From the NCBI GenBank assembly GCA_029931535.1, contig JAQPZY010001675.1, positions 3,438,001 through 3,502,000 of the forward strand: a DNA stretch of 64,000 nt. Reading direction: 5' to 3'. Under the pieces are notes generated by a model. It made no database searches, was not told where the DNA came from, and saw nothing but the letters and a program-made list of their open reading frames with translations. The translations under genes and the position numbers were made by a program. The DNA comes from Margaritifera margaritifera (taxonomy: Eukaryota > Mollusca > Bivalvia > Unionida > Margaritiferidae). Below, piece by piece: positions 41,458 through 52,240 of the stretch. How positions within the stretch are numbered: the first letter of the stretch is position 1; each line of letters opens with the position of its first letter.

Positions 41458-41988
41458 ATGCAACACGTAGAAGAAGAACCTATGGAAATAGATGAGGAAT
41501 TTTGTGAGAAGTCACAAACTACCACAAATGATGATGATGACGAAGTCATTCATTCAGAACCTAAAACTGAGTTTACTGGATTTATTTCTCGATGGCCAGA
41601 ACAAGAAAAACAGTTAGTGTCCTGTTATGCTCAGGAATGGAGTAAAATAATTAACTGTCTAGTCCAAGAACAATGTCATGGATGTCAAATCGATCATCCT
41701 AGTCAGATACAACACGACCAATGTATGATGTTGACAGGTGAAAAACAATTGGACAACTATTTGGAAACGGCTTGGTCCCAGAACTTGGACGAAAAAGTGT
41801 TGAGACAATGGTATAAAGACTTGGTGAATTCTTCTTTTCCTCCACTTACTCTTCTGGAGATCAGACGCATCGAAGGGCTCATTCAACAGAGTGCAGAACC
41901 TATCCGACGTGAATATTCGTTTAATTACAAGACAGATCAATTCAAGTTTAAAGTCAGGTGTGAATTGGTGACCTATTATTTCCATTGA
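41458..41988 (+). CDS. Conserved Polinton protein with Cys/His cluster
   Basis: 176 residues. An acidic start (EEEPMEIDEEF, DDDDEVIHSEP) precedes a helical core and a conserved-looking cluster QEQCHGCQIDHPSQIQHDQC (~77-96), whose three Cys and three His could bind zinc. The C-terminus is beta-like (YKTDQFKFKVRCELVTYYFH). Genes of this type sit beside the protease in animal Polintons; no function is established to my knowledge. ATG follows a purine leader (GAAGAAGAAAAAAAAG). Confidence 0.6.
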   Translation: MQHVEEEPMEIDEEFCEKSQTTTNDDDDEVIHSEPKTEFTGFISRWPEQEKQLVSCYAQEWSKIINCLVQEQCHGCQIDHPSQIQHDQCMMLTGEKQLDNYLETAWSQNLDEKVLRQWYKDLVNSSFPPLTLLEIRRIEGLIQQSAEPIRREYSFNYKTDQFKFKVRCELVTYYFH

Positions 41989-42014
41989 AGAAAAAAAAAA
42001 GAAGAAGAAAAAAA

Positions 42015-42581
42015 ATGGATACTAGAGAACTTTATTACCTATTGACTCGTAGTTCCTACACTTCTTCTTGGAATCCTGTGGTATGTGCTAAAGATGAACT
42101 ACCTCATTGTAAACCAAAAGATGTTCATGCCTATGTCATCAATACCGACGACAGTCATCTACCAGGAACCCATTGGGTTGCCGTGTACTTTCCCAACGAT
42201 CACTGTGTGGAATATTTTGATTCTTATGGATTACCTCCTTTGGAAAAGGACATCATTGACTTTATCAGAAGAAATGCCGTCTCGACTCGATTCAATAATG
42301 TTCAATTACAAGGATCGGATTCCATGGTGTGTGGACAATATTGTGTACATTTTCTTCATCACTGCAGTCTTGGATATTCCTTAGAACATTTACTGACTTG
42401 GTTTAATAGTGACTATGCTAGAAACGATGCTAAAGTACAACGATGGTTTTGTGAACATTTTGGTTATCTCTTGTCTTTAGCTCACAAGCGTAATGTCAAT
42501 CAGAATGATGTCGATGTAGAAAGGTGGAGGTTTAGTTTACCACCCCAACGTTGTCAACCTTGTAAATATGTTCCTGTTTAA
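42015..42581 (+). CDS. Adenain/Ulp1-type cysteine protease
   Basis: 188 residues from ATG 42,015; the earlier in-frame codons are a GAAGAAG/A-rich leader without ATG. Catalytic residues are all present: His53 in GTHWVAVYF, Asp69 in VEYFDSYG, the oxyanion-hole Gln (97 or 99) in NNVQLQGSD, and nucleophile Cys106 in MVCGQYC. This is the maturation protease of Polintons, which processes capsid and core precursors. Intact, normal size. It is the last gene before the right TIR. Confidence 0.92.
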   Translation: MDTRELYYLLTRSSYTSSWNPVVCAKDELPHCKPKDVHAYVINTDDSHLPGTHWVAVYFPNDHCVEYFDSYGLPPLEKDIIDFIRRNAVSTRFNNVQLQGSDSMVCGQYCVHFLHHCSLGYSLEHLLTWFNSDYARNDAKVQRWFCEHFGYLLSLAHKRNVNQNDVDVERWRFSLPPQRCQPCKYVPV

Positions 42582-42753
42582 AAAATTTTATTGTTGAATT
42601 GTTAGTATTTTTATGTTAGAATGGTTATTGTTAATTAAAAAAATGGTTATTGTTGAAAAAAAATATGGTGTTGTGTGGTTTTTTATTGAATTTGAAATAA
42701 TAATGATTATGTTCTATCTCTCTCTTTCTATCGATCTGAAGTCACCCCCCTCT
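42582..42753. other. Spacer with a diverged TIR-like piece
   Basis: AT-rich, with direct ATGGTTATTGTT repeats. From 42,661 to 42,745 it resembles a stretch of the right TIR further out (43,025-43,105): GGTGTTGTGTGGTTTTTT and CTCTCTTTCTATCGATCTGA. It may be a relic of an older inner TIR end. Confidence 0.5.
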
Positions 42754-42895
42754 AGTTTACAAGATTTGTAAAAAAGTGCGGTGGATTCGAGATGATAATG
42801 GACATTTTATTAAGTTGGAGTTTATCAATGAGAGTCCAGAAGAAAGTTATGAGAGAATTGTAGACAAGAATCTTCCTGAAGTGTCAGAACAATAA
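42754..42895 (+). pseudogene. Truncated 3' copy of the HNH gene in the right TIR
   Basis: The last ~47 codons of the HNH gene plus TAA, in mirror position to the left TIR. It differs from the left copy at one visible residue (KKV in place of KKE). It has no start or catalytic part. It shows that TIR copying crossed into the gene. Confidence 0.85.
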
Positions 42896-43189
42896 GAGAA
42901 TGAAATGGTAAATATGGAAGTGTATTGAACTGTATTGGACTTATATGAAATTGTTTTATTACCACGAGTAACATAATGTATATACATTGAATAAAATATA
43001 ATTATTATTATTGATGTATATATCTGAATGGTGTTGTGTGGTTTGTTTTTTACCCACCAAACCAAAAAAAACACTTTCCCTCTCTTTCTATCGATCTAAA
43101 ATTGGGAGGAAAGAAATAGACTACAGCACCAACAGCAGCAAAGACAACAACAACAACAACAACTTTTGCAGTCCATCAAATAAATTTTT

Positions 43190-43800
43190 TTTTTAAAAAA
43201 ATGGATTGTATATTTGTGGTGTGTGTTTTGATATAAAAAATTTAAAAAGTAAAAAAAATGGTTGTGTGTTTTGATATAAACAAAATTTAAAAAATAAAAA
43301 AATGGTTGTGTAGTGTGTGTAAGTTTTGTGTTTGATATATAAAAATTTTTTAAAAAAGTAAAAAAATGGTTGTGTGGTGTGTGTGTGTGTGTGTTTTGAT
43401 AAAAAAAAATTTAAAAAAGTAAAAAAATGGATAGTGTGGTGAGTGTTTTGATATAAACAAAATTTAAAAAATAAAAAATAGGTTGTGTAGTGTGTGTAAG
43501 TTTTGTGTTTGATATAAAAAATTTAAAAAGTAAAAAAAATGGTTGTGTGGTGTGTGTGTTTTGATAAAAAAAAATTTAAAAAATAAAAAATAGGTTGTGT
43601 AGTGTGTGTAAGTTTTGTATTTGATATAAAAAATTTAAAAAGTAAAAAAAATGGTTGTGTGGTGTGTGTGTGTTTTGATAAAAAAAAATTTAAAAAATAA
43701 AAAAATTTGGGATAGTGTGTTAGGTTTGGGTTTGGGTTTTGGGTTTATTTGGGTTTGTATATAAAAAAATATAAAATAACAAAAAAAAATTTAAAATGAG
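43190..43800. repeat. Right TIR AT-rich tandem block
   Basis: Same alternating units as the left block (complementary strand: GGTTGTGTGGTGTGTGTG and TAAGTTTTGTGTTTGATATA with AAATTTAAAAA), with about two more units than the left. Confidence 0.8.
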
Positions 43801-44381
43801 TTACGAAATTTTAGTACTATTTTTTAGTCTCAGTCAATTTTTTCCATTTTTTTTCCGGATTATTTTCAGTCTCCGCTAACGTCCGGTACAATTTCAGAAG
43901 TTTAGTGTTACTTTTAGTCTCAGCCAATTTTTTCCATTTTTTTTTTCCGGATTATTTTCAGTCTCCGCTAACGTCCGGTACGATTTCGGAATTTTAGTGT
44001 TACTTTTAGTCTAGGCCATTATAATCTAATGTTCCGGATTTTTTCTAGTCAATGCTAAAGTCTGTGACGGTTCCCGAAGTTTAATACAACATTTAGTCAC
44101 GTCCATTTTAGTGTTATTATAAGTTAGTTCCCTTGATCAAAGCTATTTATAACATAGGTACAATATATGCAAATTTACTGACACCTCCAACATGATCTGA
44201 GGTATAGGTAATGCTTTATATATAACTCTAGGCTATATATATATATAGCCACTAGGCAGAAGGTCACTACACACGGCGTGTTGGATAGTGTAGTGTGGGG
44301 TGTTTGGATAGTAGATGACGTATTAAGACCACCACTTTTTCAAGAAAGATTAATTCTATTCCCCCCACACCCCCACCCCCG

Positions 44382-44481
44382 TAATGTAGTGACGAAGACA
44401 ACGTCTAATACTATCAAAAAACACCCCCACCACCCCCAGTGTTTTTTGATGGTAATGAACGTTGTCTTCGTCACTACATTA
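44382..44481. repeat. Right TIR 100-bp hairpin
   Basis: Mirror of the left hairpin (TAATGTAGTGACGAAGACAA with its reverse complement ending at 44,481). The loop is C-rich on the plus strand, so G-rich on the minus. Confidence 0.85.
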
Positions 44482-44491
44482 CGGTACGACT

Positions 44492-44650
44492 CCCGCCACG
44501 TTAAACTCCTGTACGTAGCCAGAGTGCCCCCAATGTTAAACTCCCGTACGTAGCTCAAGTGCCCCCGCCATGTTAAACTCCCGTACGTAGCTCAAGTGCC
44601 CCCGCCATGTTAAACTCCCGTACGTAGCTCAAGTGCCCCCGCGTAGCTCA
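44492..44650. repeat. Right TIR iterons, four ~37-bp units
   Basis: Reverse-complement copies of the left iterons (CCCGTACGTAGCTCAAGTGC core), each with TACGTA. Confidence 0.85.
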
Positions 44651-44669
44651 GTACCCCCCTGTTACTACT

Positions 44670-44675
44670 CATGTG
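44670..44675. repeat. Polinton target site duplication, right
   Basis: CATGTG directly after the terminal GTTACTACT; identical to 27,919-27,924. Confidence 0.95.
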
Positions 44676-45946
44676 GATCATGACTGTTTACTGTTGAAAC
44701 AGGTTATGAGCATATATCACAGTGTCAAGAAAGGTCTCTCGAAAAATTGTTTCTTTTCACAAGATTGACTGGAAATCATGTTTTTCCAAACACAACTGTG
44801 TCAGGTGGGGATTAGGAGAAAAAAATCATGTTTTTAATGTGGTACGTCATGACCTGGTAGTTAATGGTATAACCTATATGATATTGATATAATAATTGAT
44901 GTTGTGCAAATTGCCACAAACTGACAATTATAACTACCGGGTACAAACAGATTTTTATTTAGCTGTCAGTATATAAATGAAATCACAAATCAAAATGTTA
45001 AATGCAGCTCGTTATATAATGATGTAAATCAGCAGAAAGTTTCAAAGACACTATATTCAGTTTTGACTTGATCATATGACATCAAGGCCAGTCTTGCCTT
45101 TGTTCAGAATGACAGCAATTCAGATCAATTTTCATAAGAGTGCTGTTTCAGTTTGTGATTTAGCTGCTAGGAAAGTAAGACTAAATTTGAAGACTGGTGA
45201 GTTTGATGCAAGAGGTTCCATTTCGGCTGTGAAGAAGCCACTTTTATTCTGACTGTAGCCATAATAGGCAAGAGTTTTCTTTTAAAATAATTGAAAGATT
45301 GAGAGAAGATAAACATTCATTACACCTAAACCAGCAACACTGCCTCCTGATGTCTCACAGATTTGCTTCCAAATCTTGCACAACCCAGACATACCTCACT
45401 TCTTGTATCAACCAGAATTGTATGCTCATAAAAATTTAACCCATCCATTGAGGGAGTGAAAGCAGCATAACCATTATCACTTGAAGTCAAACTATGGCAC
45501 CTCAAAAGCCAAAATCTGATATGTAATGATATACCTTGCAGATTGACTGATCTTTAATTGTGTGGCCTGTATTGATTTGTGAGAGTATTCTTGATAATTT
45601 ACTAAATAATTCTAACAGAAATTATTCTTTTAAATGGTAAGGCAGATTTCAGAAACTGTGAATATTCTTTGATGTTAAATGATTATAAATGTGTTGGCAG
45701 TGTTTGACATGATCTCTTTTTGCTTGTGTAGTTGTGCTAAGAAGCAGCTCACATGCTTCTCTTTTTTTGTTTCTTTATGGACATCCTTGGATACTCGGGA
45801 CTGATGAAATCTACTTCCCTACATTGATCATGGTGTGAAGCAAATTTGTCAGCCCAGGGTATCAGAGGATGGTTTATGGTAAAACTTATAGAAAGTATCA
45901 ATATTGAAAGTTTTAAACTTTTGTTTTAATTCTGTTTTCACAGAAA
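44676..45946. other. Upstream of the lectin gene, no gene recognised
   Basis: No open frame with coding character or splice pairing. It should hold the promoter or 5' UTR of the gene starting at 45,947, but no clear TATA/initiator was identified. Confidence 0.4.
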
Positions 45947-45992
45947 ATGCAACTTTGCTGGTGTACATTAATCCATTTGTGTGTAACTTTAG
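45947..45992 (+). CDS. CUB/C-type lectin gene, exon 1 (signal peptide)
   Basis: ATG 45,947 followed by 15 codons rich in L, C, T and V (MQLCWCTLIHLCVTL) and a donor TTAG|GTAAGC. It ends in phase 1, matching the next exon. The short hydrophobic start is a typical secretory signal peptide encoded by its own exon. Confidence 0.7.
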
Positions 45993-47150
45993 GTAAGCTA
46001 AAATATATTTACTTTTATGTACTTGAAGCATGTTTATACAACTTAAAAGTATATTCAAATTCTTGAAAAGTATATACAAATCCCATGCCATTAGTTTTCT
46101 GCTTTTATTTCATGCTTTATGTCCTTAATATGGATGATAATGTAATGTGACCCAGGCTTAGGTATGATAATATACAATTATTGCTCTTGTCTTCAGGATA
46201 CAGTGTAACACAAATCATCATCCCAAGGCATATTTTTGTTATCTGAGAGTGAGACTGCCTGAGGGTAACATGAAACATAATATGGGTGGGCAGTTCATCA
46301 TTTAACCTAAAAAAGACAAGGACAGTAATTGGTTTATGCTGTTGAAGAAAAGTGACATTATCTGAGGATAATAAACACAATTTCAGTTCACAAGTAATTT
46401 TTAAATAGTACCAACTTGAAGGTTGATCAAAAGAGAAAAATTAAAGCTTTGTCTATAGTTATCTCTCTTTAGAGGTTAATTGATACTTTACTTAGAACTT
46501 TGAAGGAATAAGTGCAGTAATACCCATGTTTCTAGTTGGAATATTTCTGTCATGTGAGTGTGATTGGTAGCATAATAGGAGTAAGGCTGTAGAAGTGTAA
46601 TCAGAGAGCATGATACAGTGAAAGTATGGGTAGAGAATGACTTATGAATCGTACATGTTTAATTTAGAGCAGTGGTTCCCAACCTCACGTCTCGACTCAA
46701 ATCACGTCATGTTGATTCCTCAGTAGGGTTGCAAAGGTTCACCAGAAGAAAATTTTTCAATCATATCATAAGCCTGAGGGTTGGGAGGTCCTGTTGGTGG
46801 CCAAATTAGCATTGCAGCAAAAAAAGGTTGGGAACCAATGATCTAGACGTTTCACTTTTTTAAGGAGATTCATTGCCTGATGTAAAAGTTACCAAATTAC
46901 AAAACATCAGATTTCTTACTTCCTATGAATTTGTTGCAGTCTTATAGATAAAGAAACAAAGAACTTTCAGAGAAGTTTTCTTTCAAATTTTCAGGTTTTT
47001 CTACATTTTAATGTAAATTGTGAGTCATTTAAAACCAGTAATCTGATGGAGGATTTCATTTTATTTTCGTCATTTGGAATGGTTTGCTTCTGATTAATTG
47101 AATTAGGCCAAAATAAGTAAAATGTTTACACTCTTTTGTTTTTCAATTAG
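45993..47150 (+). other. Lectin gene, intron 1
   Basis: GTAAGC to TTTTTCAATTAG. It contains the hAT MITE at 46,670-46,840. Confidence 0.65.
46670..46840. mobile_element. hAT-type MITE, 171 bp
   Basis: Termini CAGTGGTTCCCAACC and GGTTGGGAACCAATG. The flanking 8-mers ATTTAGAG and ATCTAGAC match at six of eight positions, a decayed 8-bp duplication typical of hAT elements. No coding. Confidence 0.8.
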
Positions 47151-47396
47151 GTACAGTGATATGTAAAGAACACTTTTGTGAACAGAATGCAGAGATGCTG
47201 ATCTCAGGGGAGATCACTGGCATCATCAAAACCAGGTTGACAGGAGAAAGTTACTATGGAAAGAACATGAACTGCAAGTGGCACATTGATGCTGGTGCCA
47301 ACCACAGGATCAAGCTTACCATACAACAGCTGAATATGGAATGGGTCCCTACATACACCACTTGTAACACTTATGATAACTTGATGATAATTGAAG
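47151..47396 (+). CDS. CUB/C-type lectin gene, exon 2 (CUB, first half)
   Basis: 246-nt phase 1-1 exon, acceptor TTTTTCAATTAG, donor GAAG|GTATCT. It begins after the signal peptide with TVICKEHFCEQNAEM and continues through the CUB core: GYGKNMNCKWHIDA-like sequence (read YYGKNMNCKWHIDAGANHRI), a beta strand KLTIQQLNMEW, and CNTYDNLMIIEG. The CNTYD.L.I.EG pattern with its cysteine is the CUB signature. CUB domains are extracellular beta-sandwiches used for protein or carbohydrate binding. Confidence 0.85.
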
Positions 47397-47423
47397 GTAT
47401 CTATATTTGAAACTCCATCTATA

Positions 47424-49236
47424 CAGTAGGACCCCATTATAGAACGATGGTCGGGGTCCACAAAACGAGATCGTGCTATACCCGAACTGTACTATAACTG
47501 AACAAGACAAAATCAAGTCATTTAGCTGAAGAAAATGAGGGGGGGGGGGTAAATTGTGGTCTGAAAACAACGTGCTTCATTGGCACCGTTACCATCTTAA
47601 ATCAATGCATATTAAATGAGAAATACACATGCAATGAAAACAGAGATTGCACATATAATATTTAACTTTATTCAGAGAACCATGCATTGGTACATTTATA
47701 TATACATGTCTAATGTATAGCATGAATAGTTAAAGGATCAACACGTGTACTCACCAACCGATCTCATGGCATGCGTAGGAGTGAGTCCATAATAATTCCA
47801 TCGAAAATATGCACACTAAAGTATAATATTTAGTCATAGATCATTATGTGTCTGAATTCAATGCAAAAAAATAATTATAATTGATAAATCACGTAAGGAA
47901 TGATGAAGCACATTTACAGTTTGTATGCACGTGTACGTCCCAAGGTCAATAAATGGTGTAAGTATAAATTTCATACTGCTATAATTTTATCGACTACGAA
48001 TTAGAATACTTTATTGTTTTTGGAAAAACTGATTAATTTTCAGCTGCTTCTTGCTGCTGTCACGTTTACTCTTTGCAAAGTCAACCATATTCCTCGATTG
48101 AAGAATTCGAATGTAGTCAACATCCTGAGTCTCAATCCATCGTATTGTGCGGCAAGATCACATGGAGTTCAAATAACCACCCTCTGTTACTTGGCACTGA
48201 ACAAGTATCAAACTATCAAACTCGTGGCTTGATCAAAGGGTTGTCACGTGGGAAAACAACTTGAAAACAAAGTGAGTGCTTTTACAAACCAAAGGTTTAT
48301 CAGCCCACGTGCACTGGCAGATAACTTGGGAAATATCACTTGGGAATTAAATCTGACTTGTGGAAACACCGAATCCTCATTAACAGTAAAAGCTTTACGT
48401 TTCCATATACTGTTATCCATTGTAAATAACTACTAATTAAAACTCTGACACCTATTTGTTTGAACGACTACAGCAAGAATAATTGTTAATCAACAATGGG
48501 GTCATTTTTATGGGGAATGTACAATATTATTTACTGGTCAACTGATTGCGTGGTGATTGTCTAACAACACCGCCAAGCCACATGTGTGCGTTGGCGGCTT
48601 TGTTTTTTTTTTTATGTTTTATAAATCACTGCCGCATGGTTTGAACAACCTTTAGCTTTGAAATTGACTTTGATGATTGTCAATGACTTAAATTATTTGA
48701 TTTATAAATTCAGGTGCGAATCTTTTATCAACCACCGCATTGTTTGGTGCTTGGCTGTGCATGCAGTTGAATGAGCAAACATATGTCGGCTATTGTTTGA
48801 GCAACGATTGTACACAGAATGCACTGAAGACAAACACAAAGAAGACTTAATGACTTTATTGTTCATGTATCAGTAATAATAAGATTAACACTTTTCAGCT
48901 TTAAAATGAGCTGACATCTTTCAAAAATAAACTAAGATCAAAGTGCAGTGATTGACTACTGACACATTTGAAATGAACATTCACAAACAGTAGTTTAAGA
49001 AATTGGCGAAATTATTGTAAAATTTTGGTAGCCATGCCACGATCATATTATATCCGAATTCATACACGATCTCTTCCCCAAAATGATAATTAATTTTTTA
49101 CACATTATTTTTCGTACTTTGGGGAAAAAAAAAAAATCATGTATGAAAAAATAGATGAAATTTCGGGAGCCATGCCACGATCGTGTTATATCCGAATTCA
49201 TGCTATAACGAAGCGTGCTATAGCGGGGTCCTACTG
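47424..49236. mobile_element. Tigger/pogo-like non-autonomous element, 1,813 bp
   Basis: Terminal repeats CAGTAGGACCCCATTATAGA and (reverse complement of the right end) CAGTAGGACCCCGCTATAGC, with about five mismatches in 24, flanked by TA on both sides (47,422-47,423 and 49,237-49,238). A subterminal phrase CCACGATC..TTATATCCGAATTCAT is repeated at 49,035 and 49,175. Short frames at 48.0-48.4 kb have no recognisable transposase motif. Confidence 0.7.
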
Positions 49237-49504
49237 TATATGATTGCATGAACTTTCCACTAAATATTGTGTCTTTATATGATAAAATCTAAAGCTTACA
49301 AAAAAGTACTTGCAAAAGCAGAAATAGTGGGATAAAGTGGTCTTGAAGATGGAGCAAGCTGGAGTGTGCAAATAATTATAGTGCAGCATGTCATCATTAT
49401 AAGGCCCTTCATTATATGATGGTTCTTGTTATAAGCCAAGAATGGTCATGGATCCCATTTCATTAAGTGGTAGTAAAATTATATGTATAATGTACTTTGT
49501 TATA

Positions 49505-50265
49505 ACGTAGTCCAACTATAAGGCAGTATACTCTATGGCTCCCATGGAGATCATTATACAGAGTGAGTACTGTATCATGTACTTCATTATAAGGTAATCT
49601 GACTCAAGAAGTATACTCTATGGCTCCCATAGAGAGCATTATAATGAGGGAGTACTGTATCATGTACTTCATTATAAGACAGTCTGACTATAAGTCCTTA
49701 TACTCTATGACTCCCATGGGCAGTATTATAATGAGGGAGTACTGTATCATGTACTTCATTATAAGGCAGTCTAACTATAACTTGGTATACTCTATGGCTC
49801 CCATAGAGAGTATTATAATGAGGGAGTACTGTATCATGTACTTTATTATAAGGCATTCTGCGTTCAAGGCAGTATACTCTATGGCTCCCATGGACAGCAT
49901 TATAATGAGGGAGTACTGTATCATGTACTTCATTATAAGGTAATCTGACTCAAGAAGTATACTCTATGGCTCCCATAGAGAGTATTATAATGAGGGAGTA
50001 CTGTATCATGTACTTCATTATAAGGCAGTCTGCCTACAAGGCAGTATACTCTATGACTCCCATGGACAGCATTATAATGAGGGAGTACTGTATCATGTAC
50101 TTCATTATAAGGCAGTCTAACTATAACTTGGTATACTCTATGACTCCCATGGACAGCATTATAATGAGGGAATACTGTATCATGTACTTCAATATAAGGC
50201 AGTCTGACTAAAGTAGTATACTTTATGGCTCCCATGGACAGCATTATAATGAGGGACTACTGTAC
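49505..50265. repeat. ~84-bp minisatellite, about 9 copies
   Basis: Units contain GTATACTCTATGGCTCCCAT then CATTATAATGAGGGAGTACT and GTATCATGTACTTCATTATA. Because 84 is a multiple of 3 the array gives long frames on both strands (49,620-49,943; 49,933-50,244); these are artefacts. Confidence 0.85.
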
Positions 50266-50795
50266 CAGCATTGATTGGACAAGGTTTAAAATTAAATTTT
50301 GCATTCAGGTGCACAATCATGCTGGCTTTAAAAAATGTGGGTGTGCATCTATAAATAATTATGTACCCTTGGCTGATTTTTAGGGTGCATTTTGCTTTAT
50401 TTGTGAACCCGTGTTTCTTTTTTAACCTGATAAGTGAACCATGGAATGATTATTATTTTAAGGGAATTAAACACTGTAGTAGTGTAAAAGAAATGTAATA
50501 CCCCATGTCAAATTTCATGTCAGTCCTCAAAACTGATGGAATGAATTTCAAAATACTTTCAAACATGAATAATTATCCCTGTAGAAGATGACTGTTCTTG
50601 GCTAACATTTAATGAACATCTTGAATTATCTATACGAGGCAGAAAGATTTGGTTCTCATGTTTGATAGTCAGCCATCCAACAGTAGAATAAGTACTTGTA
50701 GATTTGACTGTGGAGCTTGAAGTGTAATTTTTTTGTTATGTGTGTGAGGGAGAGAATGGGTGTTTTCTAACTTTAAATTTCTTCCTTGTTTACAG

Positions 50796-50951
50796 GTGAT
50801 AGTACTTTGGGGGAACTGATCACATTTATCTGCCATGGACGTAATCCTTATTTTATGATCAGCCAAGGACACGATATCTATTTATGGTTCACCACTAATC
50901 ATTATAATGCCTACAACTATATTGGAGTGGATCTTCGGTTTGATGTATTTG
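50796..50951 (+). CDS. CUB/C-type lectin gene, exon 3 (CUB, second half)
   Basis: 156-nt phase 1-1 exon, acceptor CCTTGTTTACAG, first donor TTTG|GTAAGA. It completes the CUB fold: LGELITFICHG with its second cysteine, DIYLWFTTNHYNAYNYIGV and a final strand VDLRFDVFG. Its last bases and donor are the founder unit of the minisatellite that follows, so there are ~28 potential donors downstream. Confidence 0.85.
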
Positions 50952-52240
50952 GTAAGACTTTGATAAACCCATTTAATACCTTTTTTATGTATTTGGTAAG
51001 ACTTTGATAAACCCATTTAATACCATTTTTATTTATTTGGTAAGACTTTAATAAACCCATTTAATACCTTTTTTATTTTATGTATTTGGTAAGACTTTGA
51101 TAAACCCATTTAATACCTTTTTTATTTTATGTATTTGGTAAGACTTTGATAAACCCATTTAATACCTTTTTTATGTATTTGGTACGACTTTGATAAACCC
51201 ATTTAATACCTTTTTTATGTATTTGGTACGACTTTGATAAACCCATTTAATACCTTTTTTATGTATTTGGTAAGACTTTGATAAACCCATTTAATACCTT
51301 TTTTATGTATTTGGTAAGACTTTGATAAACCCATTTAATACCTTTTTTTTATGTATTTGGTAAGACTTTGATAAACCCATTTAATACCTTTTTTATTTTA
51401 TGTATTTGGTAAGACTTTGATAAACCCATTTAATACCTTTTTTATTTTATGTATTTGGTACGACTTTGATAAACCCATTTAATACCTTTTTTATGTATTT
51501 GGTAAGACTTTGATAAACCCATTTAATACCTTTTCTATGTATTTGGTAAGACTTTGATAAACCCATTTAATACCTTTTTTTTATGTATTTGGTAAGACTT
51601 TGATAAACCCATTTAATACCTTTTTTATTTTATGTATTTGGTAAGACTTTGATAAACCCATTTAATACCTTTTTTATTTTATGTATTTGGTAAGACTTTG
51701 ATAAACCCATTTAATACCTTTTTTATTTTATGTATTTGGTAAGACTTTGATAAACCCATTTAATACCTTTTTTATGTATTTGGTAAGACTTTGATAAACC
51801 CATTTAATACCTTTTTTATGTATTTGGTAAGACTTTGATAAACCCATTTAATACCTTTTTTTTATGTATTTGGTAAGACTTTGATAAACCTATTTAGTAC
51901 CTTTTTTATTTTATGTATTTGGTAAGACTTTGATAAACCCATTTAATACCTTTTTTTATGTATTTGGTAAGACTTTGATAAACCCATTTAATACCTTTTT
52001 TATTTTATGTATTTTGTAAGACTTTGATAAACCCATTTAATACCTTTTTTATGTATTTGGTAAGACTTTGATAAACCCATTTAATACCTTTTTTATTTTA
52101 TGTATTTGGTAAGACTTTGATAAACCCATTTAATACCTTTTTTATTTTATGTATTTGGTACGACTTTGATAAACCCATTTAATACTTTTTTTTATTTGAT
52201 GTATTTGGTAAGACTTTGATAAACCCATTTAATACCTTTT
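50945..52240 (+). repeat. Splice-donor minisatellite, ~28 copies of 39-49 bp
   Basis: The unit runs TGTATTTGGTAAGACTTTGA then TAAACCCATTTAATACCTTT plus a T/A-rich tail of variable length (TTTATG or TTTATTTTATG). Unit 1 is the exon 3/intron 3 junction itself. Counting the phrase TTTGGTA[AC]GACTTT gives about 28 units; four have GTACGA in place of GTAAGA, one has TTTTGTAAG. All keep the GT. Confidence 0.9.

Larger units (their letters stand above)
27925..44669. mobile_element. Polinton/Maverick (adintovirus-like) element, 16,745 bp
   Basis: The element starts AGTAGTAACAGGGG and ends CCCCTGTTACTACT, flanked by a perfect 6-bp duplication. TIRs of ~1.8 and ~1.9 kb enclose the diagnostic gene set: chromodomain integrase, A32/FtsK-like packaging ATPase, adenain-type protease, major and minor capsid proteins and a (gutted) protein-primed polymerase. 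It also has HNH, BIR and membrane protein genes. Only the HNH gene is on the minus strand. Replication is incapacitated: polymerase is internally deleted, MCP has one in-frame TGA and a core protein is frameshifted. Several other genes are open end to end, so decay is not advanced or the copy was maintained by helpers. Confidence 0.97.
42754..44669 (-). repeat. Right terminal inverted repeat (1,916 bp)
   Basis: Reverse complement of the left TIR with few substitutions; about 120 bp longer, mostly in the AT-rich tandem block. Confidence 0.9.
47397..50795 (+). other. Lectin gene, intron 2
   Basis: A 3.4-kb intron with a Tigger-like element (47,424-49,236) inserted only 27 bp after the donor, and an 84-bp minisatellite (49,505-50,265). 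Confidence 0.65.

Noticed and set aside
49620..50244. 100-codon frames on both strands
   Set aside because: The repeat period is a multiple of three, so frames stay open by arithmetic.
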